64,000 nucleotides of DNA from JAJPXC01 sp964520525 (GTDB taxonomy: Bacteria > Bacteroidota > Bacteroidia > Bacteroidales > Muribaculaceae): contig CAZFNR010000001.1 in NCBI GenBank assembly GCA_964520525.1, positions 62,001 through 126,000 on the forward strand, read 5' to 3'. Positions 51,430 through 60,402 of this stretch are shown here, one piece after another. Below the pieces are notes generated by a model. That model had not been told where the DNA came from. It made no database searches and saw only the letters and a list, made by a program, of their open reading frames with translations. The stretch's first letter is position 1; every line of letters begins with the position of its first letter. The translations under genes were made by a program, and so were the position numbers.

Positions 51430-52143
51430 ATGCCAACCCCATTCAAAATCATAATCGTCGATGACGGTTTCATTGGAAAATATGTAGAGAGGGAACTGTC
51501 GGCCCATCCGGTGAGAGTAGGGCAGACGGTGACACTGGTGTCGCCGGCTGATTATGCGACAGTAGCGATGGCCGATGCGGTTATCGACACCACCGGCTCG
51601 GTTGCCGGCTTCCCTGCGGGTTGCCTGTCGATTTCTGTCGCCGCGAGCCCTTGCTCAGCGGCGCGTCTAAGGCTGTCGCTGCCTGCGGTGGTGGGAACCG
51701 GGATGCGCGGCCAACTGATGGATATGGCTCGCGGAATCAACGCCGGGTGGTATTTCAACATCGGTGGCGATAGATCAAGAATGAGCGTAGTCCACGCCGT
51801 TAGCGTGGCCTCGGCGGTGAGACTCGCCGTTAAGTCAGGCGACTGTTCCGGTGACTGGCTGTTGACCGATGGGCTTGACCCGCTGCGTAGTGATGTGGCG
51901 GTTGCGTTGGCCTGTCGGCTCGGACAAAAGCGTGTTTATACTATGCCGATGAAATGGCATAAGATTATGGCCCGGATAGGCGACAAGTTGCGTTTCATGC
52001 CTTACTCATCGGCACGGCTTAGCGCGATGACGCGTGACGCTATCAAGGAGGGAAGAACGTTTGCCGGCGTTTGCCCCGACTGGCATCCCGTGGATACTGT
52101 TGATTACCTTAAAACACATGATTACAGTGATGAAACTTTCTGA
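51430..52143 (+). CDS. Short SDR/epimerase-like protein with degenerate motifs
   Basis: The 237-residue product resembles the extended SDR/NAD-dependent epimerase family at several points (PAVVGTGMRGQLMDMARGINAG, SVVHAVSVASAVRLAV, LTDGLDP and the C-terminal tail). The N-terminus IIIVDDGFIGKYVERELS lacks the usual GxxGxxG NAD motif, and I find no YxxxK active-site pair. It is shorter than classic epimerases. It may be a non-catalytic or atypical member acting in the glycan cluster. Function unknown. Confidence 0.7.
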   Translation: MPTPFKIIIVDDGFIGKYVERELSAHPVRVGQTVTLVSPADYATVAMADAVIDTTGSVAGFPAGCLSISVAASPCSAARLRLSLPAVVGTGMRGQLMDMARGINAGWYFNIGGDRSRMSVVHAVSVASAVRLAVKSGDCSGDWLLTDGLDPLRSDVAVALACRLGQKRVYTMPMKWHKIMARIGDKLRFMPYSSARLSAMTRDAIKEGRTFAGVCPDWHPVDTVDYLKTHDYSDETF

Positions 52144-52969
52144 ATATATAGCGAATCTCGGCCGCTCGATTAAGAGCATCGCCAAGGTGGCGTTGCAGTC
52201 GCGTCGGGTTGCGTGCTCAATCGGAGACAAGTCGGGCGATACCCTCGTGATATTGGGAAACGGCCCCTCGCTCAACGACACCATAGCAGAGCATGGCGAA
52301 CTGTTGGCGCGCTACCCGCTTCTTGCTGTGAACTTCGCAGCCAATGCCCCTCAGTTCAGACAGTTGAAGCCTCGCTATTATTTGCTTGCCGACCCTCATT
52401 TCTTCAACAAACCCGATGATGCCAATGTCGGGCATTTGCTGGCGTCTTTGGACTCCGTTGATTGGCCTATGACGCTGTTTGTCCCGGCGGTGGTGGATGA
52501 AAAGTCGCTTCCGTTCAAAAATCCGTTGCTCGTCGTCAAACGTTTCAACGCCGTTGGCGCTGAGGGGTATGGATGGCTCACGCGGTGGCTGTTTGACCGG
52601 CGTCTTGCCATGCCGCGGCCGCGCAATGTGTTGATACCGTCGATAATGGTTGGTATATGGCTCGGTTTCAGGGATATATACATTACCGGTGCCGACCATT
52701 CATGGCTCCGCACACTTTCGGTCAACGACAACAATGAAGTGGTGTCGGTGCAGCCCCATTTCTACCGGGAGGATGAGCGAGAGACGGCTCGTGTGGTGAG
52801 CGAATACAAGGGGTACCGCTTACATCAGATAATCTACAGCTTTTACGTCGCGTTTCGCGCCTATTTTGACATAGCTGCCTATGCCCGGACTTGCGGGACA
52901 AACATCTACAACGCCACACCCGGCAGCTTCATTGACGCATTTTCCCGCCGGCCGCTCCCTGGAAATTGA
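52130..52969 (+). CDS. DUF115/MptE-like protein
   Basis: The 279-residue product (ATG 52130; an ATG at 52118 is possible) has a nucleotide-type motif VILGNGPSLNDTI and the stretch LLAVNFAANAPQFRQLKPRYYLLADPHFF, with the IYITGADHSW segment, all typical of DUF115, a family related to 6-hydroxymethylpterin diphosphokinase MptE and found in polysaccharide and flagellin-glycosylation loci. It overlaps the SDR-like gene by 14 nt and completes the four-gene cluster. Confidence 0.8.
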   Translation: MKLSEYIANLGRSIKSIAKVALQSRRVACSIGDKSGDTLVILGNGPSLNDTIAEHGELLARYPLLAVNFAANAPQFRQLKPRYYLLADPHFFNKPDDANVGHLLASLDSVDWPMTLFVPAVVDEKSLPFKNPLLVVKRFNAVGAEGYGWLTRWLFDRRLAMPRPRNVLIPSIMVGIWLGFRDIYITGADHSWLRTLSVNDNNEVVSVQPHFYREDERETARVVSEYKGYRLHQIIYSFYVAFRAYFDIAAYARTCGTNIYNATPGSFIDAFSRRPLPGN

Positions 52970-53020
52970 TGGGCGCTTTTGTGTGAATATTGCCCGAGTA
53001 GCTAAATAAGGTATGCGGGG

Positions 53021-54250
53021 TTATTTCAGCGTGAGGATGGAGGGGGTGGAGGCGATTGTCTGAGCCAACGCCAGCAGTCGGTCGGGAGTGACCTGCATCA
53101 CGCGGTCATACACCTGCGAGGGAGTGAGGGCTCGCCCATGGTAGAGGGTGGCTCGCGCTGAGCCGAGAACAAGTTGCTCGCGGTTTTCGCTCCCCACTGT
53201 CAGTTGTCCCAGAAACTGTTTTTTTGCCTTTGCGAGCGCACGTTCGCTCATCGGTGTCTCGGCGAGGCGAGCCATCTCGCGAAGCGTGAGTTTTACACAG
53301 CGGTCATTATCCTCAGGGTCGCAGCCGAAGTAGACGGTGAACAATCCGGCATCGGTAAATATTGCCGTAGATGCGTCGACCGAGTAGACAAGGCCGCGGC
53401 GTTCGCGGAGCGACACGTTGAGCAGGGAGTTCATCCCCGGACCGCCAAGTATGTTTGTGAGCAGTGCGAGTGCTTGGCGGTCAATATCGTACATTCCGGG
53501 TAGTCGAGCGCCTATGACGGTGTGGGCTTGATGTGAGCCGACTTCGTGTGATTTGACAAACGGCTTAACTATTGATGGAATCACACGCGTGTCGCGCACA
53601 CGGTCGGCCGATGGTAGCATCGACGACAGGCGCGCTGCCAACCTCTCGACAACGATCCGCGGGGTGGGCCCGGAATAGAAAAACACCATGTTGTCCTGGG
53701 TGTAATAGCGGCGCAGATAGCGTTGGCAGTCGGCTGAGGTGAGCTTTGCGACAGTGTCGGCGCTCCCGAGTATGTTGTGGCCGAGCTGTGATTCCGCGAA
53801 AATCAAGTCCTCGAAGTCGTCGAACACTGCCTCTGACGGGGTGTCGAGATAGCTGTTTATCTCATCGGCGACGACTTCGCGCTCTTTGTCGAGCTCGTTG
53901 TCGGGGAAACGTGAATTTGCGGCGAGGTCGAAGATTAGTTCGGCGGCGCGGTTGAGGTTGCCCGTCGGGAATACCGAGTAGACCATCGTCTCCTCTTTGG
54001 TGGTGTAGGCGTTTAGTTCGCCCCCGACTGCCTCCATGCGGTTGATGATGTGCCAAGCGCGTCGGCGCGCGGTGCCTTTGAATATGGTGTGCTCGACGAA
54101 GTGGGCCAGCCCGAATTCCGATTGTCTTTCGTCGCGGCTTCCGGCGTTGACGGCGAGTCCGCAATATTCAACCATAGCATCCTCGCGGTGGTAGACCATC
54201 CTCAGCCCTGATGGGAGGGTCAGGTAGGTGAAAATATCCTTATCCTCCAT
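53021..54250 (-). CDS. M16-family zinc peptidase
   Basis: The 409-residue product starts at ATG 54250 (a GTG just before it is an alternative), overlapping the ispG stop by one base. The inverted zinc motif HFVEHTIFKG (HxxEH) and downstream KEETMVYSVFP and KEREVVADEI (third ligand Glu) define an M16A/B-type peptidase of bacterial processing-peptidase type. The second domain with GGPGMNSLLNVSLRERRGLVYSVDAST follows. Cytoplasmic; substrate unknown. It is the last gene of the rpoN-ispG operon. Confidence 0.92.
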   Translation of the reverse strand: MEDKDIFTYLTLPSGLRMVYHREDAMVEYCGLAVNAGSRDERQSEFGLAHFVEHTIFKGTARRRAWHIINRMEAVGGELNAYTTKEETMVYSVFPTGNLNRAAELIFDLAANSRFPDNELDKEREVVADEINSYLDTPSEAVFDDFEDLIFAESQLGHNILGSADTVAKLTSADCQRYLRRYYTQDNMVFFYSGPTPRIVVERLAARLSSMLPSADRVRDTRVIPSIVKPFVKSHEVGSHQAHTVIGARLPGMYDIDRQALALLTNILGGPGMNSLLNVSLRERRGLVYSVDASTAIFTDAGLFTVYFGCDPEDNDRCVKLTLREMARLAETPMSERALAKAKKQFLGQLTVGSENREQLVLGSARATLYHGRALTPSQVYDRVMQVTPDRLLALAQTIASTPSILTLK

Positions 54251-55956
54251 CACTTTTCAGCGTCGGTCCAGTCGCCGGAATCCTTTATTAGTTGTATGAG
54301 GCGCGGCAAGGCTTCCGATGCGTCAAGATTCTTCTCCATGCACACTTTCCCTTTGTAAAGGCTCACCTTCCCGGCGGCTGCACCAACATAGCCATAGTCG
54401 GCGTCGGCCATCTCTCCCGGTCCGTTGACGATGCACCCCATCACGCCTATTTTCAACCCTTTGAGGTGGGCTGTGGCTTCTTTGACTTGTTTCAAGGTGC
54501 CTTGGAGGTCGAAGAGTGTGCGTCCGCAACCCGGGCAGGCTATATATTCAGTGCGGGTGAAACGCTGTCGCGCGGCTTGGAGTATACCGAACGATAGCCG
54601 GGCTATTTCATCGGTGGTGAGGGAGTCGCTCTCTATCATTATGCCGTCGCGCGCGCCATTCATCAGCATCGCGCCCATATCGGCGGCGGCTCTGATTGTC
54701 ACTTCGCCGGCAGCGATTCCGTCGTAAACGAGCCGGGGTATTACCGGGGTGTTAATTCCTTTAGCGGTCATGGCGTGGATAGCGGCTTGTATCTCTCCGA
54801 CGGGGTTGGGGTGGGTTGATGTCATCACCACTATTTTGCCGGCGTTGGCTGCGATAGCTGCGGCAATCTCCTCGATAGGCCGCGAAGCGTCGATAGCCAA
54901 GTGGGGAGTCTGTGACAGGTAGATGTCGGGTTTTATGTCGGAATGGTAATCAATCGCATGGTCTGCGCCTACGACCACCGGGGGGTTGTCGCCGCCCACA
55001 ATGCCTATTGCCTCGGTGTTGCGGCGGGTGGGGGTGACTGGGTCGTAGCCGGCAGCGTATTCGCCGGCTATCGATGGAGCGGTGGCACGGGCGGTTATGT
55101 AGTTGACAAGCGATGCTGCCACCGGTATCTCGTTCTCCGGCGGTTCGCTGAGGGATACCCTGACGGTGTCGCCTATCCCCTCGGCAAGCAGTGTGCCTAT
55201 GCCGACTGCCGATTTCACGCGGCCGTCCTCACCGTCGCCGGCTTCAGTGACTCCGAGATGAATCGGAAATTTCATCATCTCAGCCTCCATTGCCCTGACA
55301 AGCCGTCTGACGGTTTCGACCATCACGACTGTGTTGGACGCTTTGATTGAAATGACCACATCCATGAAATCCTGCGCTACACATACGCGCAGAAATTCCA
55401 TCGCGCTCTCGACCATACCTGCCGGGGTGTCGCCATACCGGCTCATGATGCGGTCAGACAGAGATCCGTGGTTGACCCCTATGCGCAGTGCGGTCCCATT
55501 GGCCTTGCAGAGTGCGAGAAACGGAGCCAGGGCTTCGTCGATGCGAGCGAGTTCGGCTGCGTATTGCTCCGGAGTGTATTCGAGTTTCTTGAACACGCGC
55601 CCCGGGTCGACGAAGTTGCCCGGGTTGATTCTGACTTTGTCGACCACCGGCGCCGCGGCTGTGGCGGCCCGCGGGTTAAAATGTATGTCTGCCACAAGCG
55701 GGGTGTTGATGCCGTCGGCTCTCAGACACGAGCGTATGACCCCGATATTGGCGGCCTCTCGGACACCCTGGGCCGTCAGTCTTACATAATCGGCACCGGC
55801 TCGGGCTATGCGCTCGCATTGCGCTACGGACCCGTCGGTATCCATTGTGGATGTGTTGGTCATCGACTGTAGTCTGATTGGGTTGTCGCCGCCGAGTGGC
55901 ACGCCGCCGATTTCGACCTCGATTGTGGTGCGGCGGTGATAGTCAAAAACGCTCAT
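54250..55956 (-). CDS. ispG: 4-hydroxy-3-methylbut-2-enyl diphosphate synthase
   Basis: The 568-residue product is the long-form IspG: TIM-barrel N-domain (IRLQSMTNTSTMDTDG, IRPGNFVDPGRVF-like RINPGNFVDPGRVFKK and GVNHGSLSDRIM), an inserted domain in the middle (about 300-430) and a C-terminal 4Fe-4S domain with CPGCGRTLFD and GVMGCIVNGPGEM. It makes HMBPP in the MEP isoprenoid pathway. It lies between purE and the M16 peptidase gene. Confidence 0.96.
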   Translation of the reverse strand: MSVFDYHRRTTIEVEIGGVPLGGDNPIRLQSMTNTSTMDTDGSVAQCERIARAGADYVRLTAQGVREAANIGVIRSCLRADGINTPLVADIHFNPRAATAAAPVVDKVRINPGNFVDPGRVFKKLEYTPEQYAAELARIDEALAPFLALCKANGTALRIGVNHGSLSDRIMSRYGDTPAGMVESAMEFLRVCVAQDFMDVVISIKASNTVVMVETVRRLVRAMEAEMMKFPIHLGVTEAGDGEDGRVKSAVGIGTLLAEGIGDTVRVSLSEPPENEIPVAASLVNYITARATAPSIAGEYAAGYDPVTPTRRNTEAIGIVGGDNPPVVVGADHAIDYHSDIKPDIYLSQTPHLAIDASRPIEEIAAAIAANAGKIVVMTSTHPNPVGEIQAAIHAMTAKGINTPVIPRLVYDGIAAGEVTIRAAADMGAMLMNGARDGIMIESDSLTTDEIARLSFGILQAARQRFTRTEYIACPGCGRTLFDLQGTLKQVKEATAHLKGLKIGVMGCIVNGPGEMADADYGYVGAAAGKVSLYKGKVCMEKNLDASEALPRLIQLIKDSGDWTDAEK

Positions 55957-55985
55957 ATCGGTTTTGTTGTGGTGTGTCGGGCTGG

Positions 55986-56498
55986 TTAGTTGGTTTTGTA
56001 ACTGAATTTTTCTTTTTTCAACTCCTCGTTGGCTTTAGCGATTTTAGCCGAGAGACTCTCGCGGTAGTCGTTGAATCGTCGGGCGATGGCTTCGTCGCTT
56101 AGCGCGAGCATCTGCACGGCAAGGATGGCGGCGTTCAGTCCGCCGTTGATACCTACGGTGGCTACCGATATGCCCGGAGGCATCTGAACGATAGAAAGGA
56201 GTGCGTCGCAACCGTCGAGAGTTGAGCTGATTGGCACGCCGATTACAGGCAGCGGTGTCATGGCGGCTATTACTCCGGGGAGTGCTGCGGCCATGCCTGC
56301 TGCCGCGATTATCACTTTAAGTCCGCGACCGGCAGCTTCGCGGGCAAACCGCTCCACTTCGGCGGGAGTGCGGTGGGCCGACAACGCGTTCATCTCAAAC
56401 GGCACTTCCATCTCGTCGAGGAAGGCAGCTGCTTTGCGCAGTATGGGGAGGTCTGACGTGCTCCCCATGATTATGCTTACCAATGGTGTCATGGTCAT
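55986..56498 (-). CDS. purE: 5-(carboxyamino)imidazole ribonucleotide mutase
   Basis: The 170-residue product (ATG 56498, MTMTPLVSIIMGS) shows PurE class I motifs IIMGSTSDLPILRKAA, NALSAHRTPAEVE and AAGMAAALPGVIAAMTPLPVIGVPI. It rearranges N5-CAIR to CAIR in purine synthesis. A longer frame upstream runs into the PAP2 gene and is not used. Confidence 0.95.
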   Translation of the reverse strand: MTMTPLVSIIMGSTSDLPILRKAAAFLDEMEVPFEMNALSAHRTPAEVERFAREAAGRGLKVIIAAAGMAAALPGVIAAMTPLPVIGVPISSTLDGCDALLSIVQMPPGISVATVGINGGLNAAILAVQMLALSDEAIARRFNDYRESLSAKIAKANEELKKEKFSYKTN

Positions 56499-56532
56499 GA
56501 AAATGTTTATGTAGAGGTGTTTGATGTGGTTG

Positions 56533-57144
56533 TCAATAGTTGAAATCGGTGGCAAGGAAAATAGCGAGGAATCCGAGAGCGAATCCGGCGGCAAGTTGAC
56601 CCAGAGTGTGACGGCGAAGTATCAGGCGGCAGGAGCATACAAGCCCAGCCAAGATAATGGCCGACATAGCCACCCACTCGGATCCCCACACGTTGAGGCC
56701 GCGGGCAATAATGTGAATCATCAGAGCTACCAGCCCGCCCATCCCGGCGGCGTGAGCGCTGATTTTCCACCAGAAGTTGATTGTCATTGTCACCGCCAGC
56801 GTGACCGCTCCGCCCACCATGAACATCGTGAGCCACGCAGGAGAGTGGACTGTCACGAGATAACCGGCGCAGCCGAGATAGCAGACCAGCGAGATGAGGT
56901 AGGGCAGAGTGCGTTCCCGCCGTTCATTGAGACCAATGTCGGTCACGCGGCCTATTCGCGAGAGCAGATATATCGCTATCAGCGGAATCATGCCCGTTGT
57001 GGCGAGTGTGGTCAGCATGACGTGCCACTTGGCCGAGGGGGTGACATAATAGAGCGTTGTGGTCAGCAATGCCAGCCCCACGCCGTAGGTGGGTATGAAC
57101 AATGGGCTGAAAACGGCTGATATGATTGATGCGAAACGGTTCAT
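56533..57144 (-). CDS. PAP2-like membrane phosphatase family protein
   Basis: The 203-residue product has five or six membrane segments and PAP2-type pieces: KISAHAAGMGGL (matching the PSGH region) and CRLILRRHTLGQLAAG (matching the SR...H region). The first motif (KX6RP) is poorly conserved. Such proteins dephosphorylate lipid diphosphates such as undecaprenyl diphosphate; substrate here is not known. It lies between rpoN and purE. Confidence 0.75.
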   Translation of the reverse strand: MNRFASIISAVFSPLFIPTYGVGLALLTTTLYYVTPSAKWHVMLTTLATTGMIPLIAIYLLSRIGRVTDIGLNERRERTLPYLISLVCYLGCAGYLVTVHSPAWLTMFMVGGAVTLAVTMTINFWWKISAHAAGMGGLVALMIHIIARGLNVWGSEWVAMSAIILAGLVCSCRLILRRHTLGQLAAGFALGFLAIFLATDFNY

Positions 57145-57172
57145 AGTCGGGGTTCGTTTTGAATGTTACTGT

Positions 57173-58603
57173 TTATAATTCCTTGCGTAGGCGCGCCACA
57201 GGCACCCCCGCTTTCTCGCGGTACTTGGCGACCGTGCGCCGGGCAATGTCAAAACCCTCGTCGCGCAAGGCGGCGGTAATGGCCTCGTCGCTCATCGGGT
57301 GGCGTTTGTCTTCATTCTCGATGATTTTGCGCAGGGCGGCGAGAATTTGCATTGACGAGGTGTCGGCGTCATCTTTTGGCCGCTCGTTGAAAAACATTTT
57401 CAGTTGGTAGACACCGCGCTGTGTCATCACATATTTTCCCGCAGTGGCTCGGGAAATCACCGACAGGTCATATCCTGTCAGCTCCGCGACATCTCTCAGT
57501 ATCATGGGGCGTATCTTGGTAGGGTCGTCAGTCAGGAAAAAACGTCTTTGCAGGGTTATGATGGCCAGCATGACGCGGTAGAGCGTCTCTTGACGCATCT
57601 TTACCACTTTGATGAAGTTGGCGGCTTCGTCACGTTTCTGTCTGACAAACATCATAGCCTCGCGCATTTGTCGGGGCGATGCGTCGGGGATGGTTATTGG
57701 CTGTTCCGAGGCGAATGTCTTTTCAATCTGAAGTTCAGGAGCTGAATTGAGCAGGGTGAGTGTAATGTTGTCGCCGTCGGTCTCAACGTTGAAATCGGGG
57801 CTTATGTGGCGTGTGCGGTCGTCTGATGCTGACGGTTGTAGACCGCTTCCCGGCTTGGGGTTGAGTTGGCGTATAAGGGCCATGGCTTCGCGTAGTTGCG
57901 TCTCGGTCATCCCGGTCAGGGCGATTATGCGGTCGAAATGTTTCATTGAAAACAAATCGAAATAGTCGGCCACAATCTCGATGGCGTGGTCACGCGCCGA
58001 TGATTGATGGCGCCGGCGCAGTTGCAACAGCAATGAGTCGCGCAGATCGATGGCTCCGACACCCGCCGGTTCAAGCGACCTCACGGCGTTCCACACCGCC
58101 TTTACCTGGTCGATAGTCACGTCAAGTCCGCATTGGAACGCGAGGTCGTCGGCAATTTCCTGAATGGAGCGTGTCATGTAGCCGTTGTCGTCAAGGTTTC
58201 CAATGATGTACTCGGCCACTTTGCTGTCGAGTTGGCTTAGCTGGGTTTGGGCTATTTGGGCGTTAAGCGATTCAATTAGCGTCTCGCCGTCGTCTGTGGC
58301 GACAGGCTCGTAATAGCGGTCATCGCTGCTGTGGTTGTTGGCTTCGAGCCTGTAGGATGGTATGTCGTCGCTACGGTAGTCGGCCATCTGCATTTCCTCG
58401 GCGCTTTCGTTGAAATCGTTATCGGGCTGAATCGGAGATGCGTCATCGGCTATCTCAAGAGCGGGATTATCGTCAACGGTTCGTCGCACTTCATCTTCAA
58501 GCTCAGGCCCCGTCATCTCAAGCATCCTGACAAACTGCACTTGCAACGGTGTGAGCCGTTGCTGCAATTTCTGCTGTGTGGTCAGTCTGAGAGCCTCTTC
58601 CAT
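57173..58603 (-). CDS. rpoN: RNA polymerase sigma-54 factor
   Basis: The 476-residue product has the Gln/Leu-rich region I (RLTTQQKLQQRLTPLQVQFVRMLEM), an acidic linker, the core-binding region (about 105-270) and the DNA-binding C-terminus ending with the RpoN box ARRTVAKYRE at about residue 454. Sigma-54 needs an AAA+ activator; none is encoded in this window. It leads the five-gene minus-strand unit. Confidence 0.96.
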   Translation of the reverse strand: MEEALRLTTQQKLQQRLTPLQVQFVRMLEMTGPELEDEVRRTVDDNPALEIADDASPIQPDNDFNESAEEMQMADYRSDDIPSYRLEANNHSSDDRYYEPVATDDGETLIESLNAQIAQTQLSQLDSKVAEYIIGNLDDNGYMTRSIQEIADDLAFQCGLDVTIDQVKAVWNAVRSLEPAGVGAIDLRDSLLLQLRRRHQSSARDHAIEIVADYFDLFSMKHFDRIIALTGMTETQLREAMALIRQLNPKPGSGLQPSASDDRTRHISPDFNVETDGDNITLTLLNSAPELQIEKTFASEQPITIPDASPRQMREAMMFVRQKRDEAANFIKVVKMRQETLYRVMLAIITLQRRFFLTDDPTKIRPMILRDVAELTGYDLSVISRATAGKYVMTQRGVYQLKMFFNERPKDDADTSSMQILAALRKIIENEDKRHPMSDEAITAALRDEGFDIARRTVAKYREKAGVPVARLRKEL

Positions 58604-58637
58604 ATCCTCGTTTACGTTTGCGATGCGTAAGATATTG

Positions 58638-58645
58638 CAAAATTA
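58638..58645 (-). promoter_or_regulatory. -7 element upstream of rpoN
   Basis: Minus strand TAATTTTG (58645-58638), 34 nt upstream of the rpoN start. The -33 box is weak. Confidence 0.45.
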
Positions 58646-58797
58646 CACAAAAATCAGAAAATGGTTTATTATATTTGGTGAAAACAAAAACACCTTTGCG
58701 GTAGTCGTGATTAGGCTCATGGACCAGATACTGCGGTTTCGGCTATCCACCCGATGGATTTAACCTCTTTTAATGTGAGCGGACGGTTGATTAGCGG

Positions 58798-58805
58798 TAT
58801 ATTTG
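58798..58805 (+). promoter_or_regulatory. -7 element upstream of the histidine kinase gene
   Basis: TATATTTG (58798-58805) lies 28 nt before the ATG at 58834. No good -33 is found. TGAGCGG (58776-58782) and CCGCTCA (58821-58827) flank it as an inverted repeat of possible regulatory meaning. Confidence 0.4.
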
Positions 58806-58833
58806 CAAAATTATACGAAGCCGCTCATATTAC

Positions 58834-60279
58834 ATGAAATTAACATATCGCAATAAACTTTTCTTTTGGGTCATAATACTTGTTTGGATAATATTTGGCA
58901 GCTTGTTTTACTTTCAGTATAAAGCTGAAATAAATTACAAGAAACAAATGTTGCGTAATGAGCTTAAGATGATAGACCAACACATCATGTCAGTATATGA
59001 TGAAGGGCATGACTTGAAGGAATTTGTGCAAATGTTGAAGATATGTTACCAAAACTCCACATTTGACGCTATGCAGATAAGTGTATATGGAGAGGGTGAT
59101 TCATTAATCGCGTCCGTCAGACAGCCAATACCTCTGGATCTCGACAGCCTTGAAGACCTCCAGCCTGAGGACAAGACGACGCGATTAGTAAAGTATAACG
59201 CGGACGGCAACACAAATCTGTTTTATTTTTCTTCCGGTAAAAGTCGTGATGGTAAAATAACAGTCAAGACCGGTATGCCGTATTCTTTTTCAATAAATAG
59301 CGCGATAAGCACAGACATACATTGGTGGCTTCTTGCCGTAATCACGATAGTCGCATCAGTTGTAGTGTATTTTTCAACCCATTTGCTAAGTCGTAATATC
59401 TACCTTTTGCGACGGTTCGCTTATCAGGCGTCACACAGGCAACCTATTGATAAAGTGCCAAATTTCCCTAATGACGAGCTTGGGGAAATCGCAAAGGAGA
59501 TATTTGATATTTACACATCATTGATTAAGGCGATTGATGAAATCAATTTAGAGCATCAACGAGTCGTTCACGCGTTAGAGGAGAAAGAAGCGTTCCAACG
59601 TAGGATGACCAACAATATCAACCATGAAATTAAAACGCCACTGGGTGTTATCCGCGGATATATAGAGACAATACAGTGCGCCCCTGATATGGATGAGGCC
59701 ACAAAAGAGAAGTTTATAAAGCGTATTATTGAAAATGTTGACCGGCTGAACTCATTGGTTAGTGATATTTCAGTAATAGCGCGACTCGAGGAGATGTCAA
59801 ACAACATGGTTATTTCTGATGTGGACTTCTGTGATGTCGTGCAGAAAATCAATGACGATGTTAGATTTGCGAATGTCGGTATTTCTAACAATATGACGTT
59901 CAGCTACGACATCCCGTTGAATTGCCATGTGCGAGGTGACCGTGAATTGCTGACCTCTGTTTTGCTAAACCTAATACGCAATTCTATTGTTCATAGCAAT
60001 GGGACGGAGATGACTTTGCGATTAATCGAAGAGACTTCTGATTTCTATCTGTTTGCTTACGCCGACAACGGCATCGGGGTAGAACCGGAACAATTAGAGC
60101 ACTTATTTGAACGTTTCTATCGCGCTGACACCGGAAGAGCGCGTAAAAATGGAGGTGTCGGTTTGGGCCTTTCTGTTGTCAATAGCGCTATCAAAGCTTT
60201 AGGAGGTACTATTTCGGTGCGAAACAAGGATGAAGGTGGACTTGAGTTCACGTTTTCATTGCCCAAAGTCAAAATATAG
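58834..60279 (+). CDS. Membrane sensor histidine kinase (orphan, AT-rich)
   Basis: The 481-residue product has a membrane helix (about 9-27), a periplasmic sensor part (about 30-160) and a second helix (about 164-185), then the dimerisation domain with the H-box NINHEIKTPLG (His264) and ATPase motifs DNGIGVEP and GGVGLGLSVV. No response regulator lies next to it. The DNA is clearly AT-richer than neighbours (for example 18 G/C of 60 at 58861-58920), suggesting later acquisition. It resembles RprX-type kinases. Confidence 0.9.
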   Translation: MKLTYRNKLFFWVIILVWIIFGSLFYFQYKAEINYKKQMLRNELKMIDQHIMSVYDEGHDLKEFVQMLKICYQNSTFDAMQISVYGEGDSLIASVRQPIPLDLDSLEDLQPEDKTTRLVKYNADGNTNLFYFSSGKSRDGKITVKTGMPYSFSINSAISTDIHWWLLAVITIVASVVVYFSTHLLSRNIYLLRRFAYQASHRQPIDKVPNFPNDELGEIAKEIFDIYTSLIKAIDEINLEHQRVVHALEEKEAFQRRMTNNINHEIKTPLGVIRGYIETIQCAPDMDEATKEKFIKRIIENVDRLNSLVSDISVIARLEEMSNNMVISDVDFCDVVQKINDDVRFANVGISNNMTFSYDIPLNCHVRGDRELLTSVLLNLIRNSIVHSNGTEMTLRLIEETSDFYLFAYADNGIGVEPEQLEHLFERFYRADTGRARKNGGVGLGLSVVNSAIKALGGTISVRNKDEGGLEFTFSLPKVKI

Positions 60280-60402
60280 TGTAACCTATCTCAGATGCGT
60301 AACTCGTTGAGATAATCAATGTCTTCGTCTCAAACTTAATTGAATGTGGCGATGAACGGTTTTTCGCTTTTTTACGTTAATATTTAAACGGTAGCGATAA
60401 TT

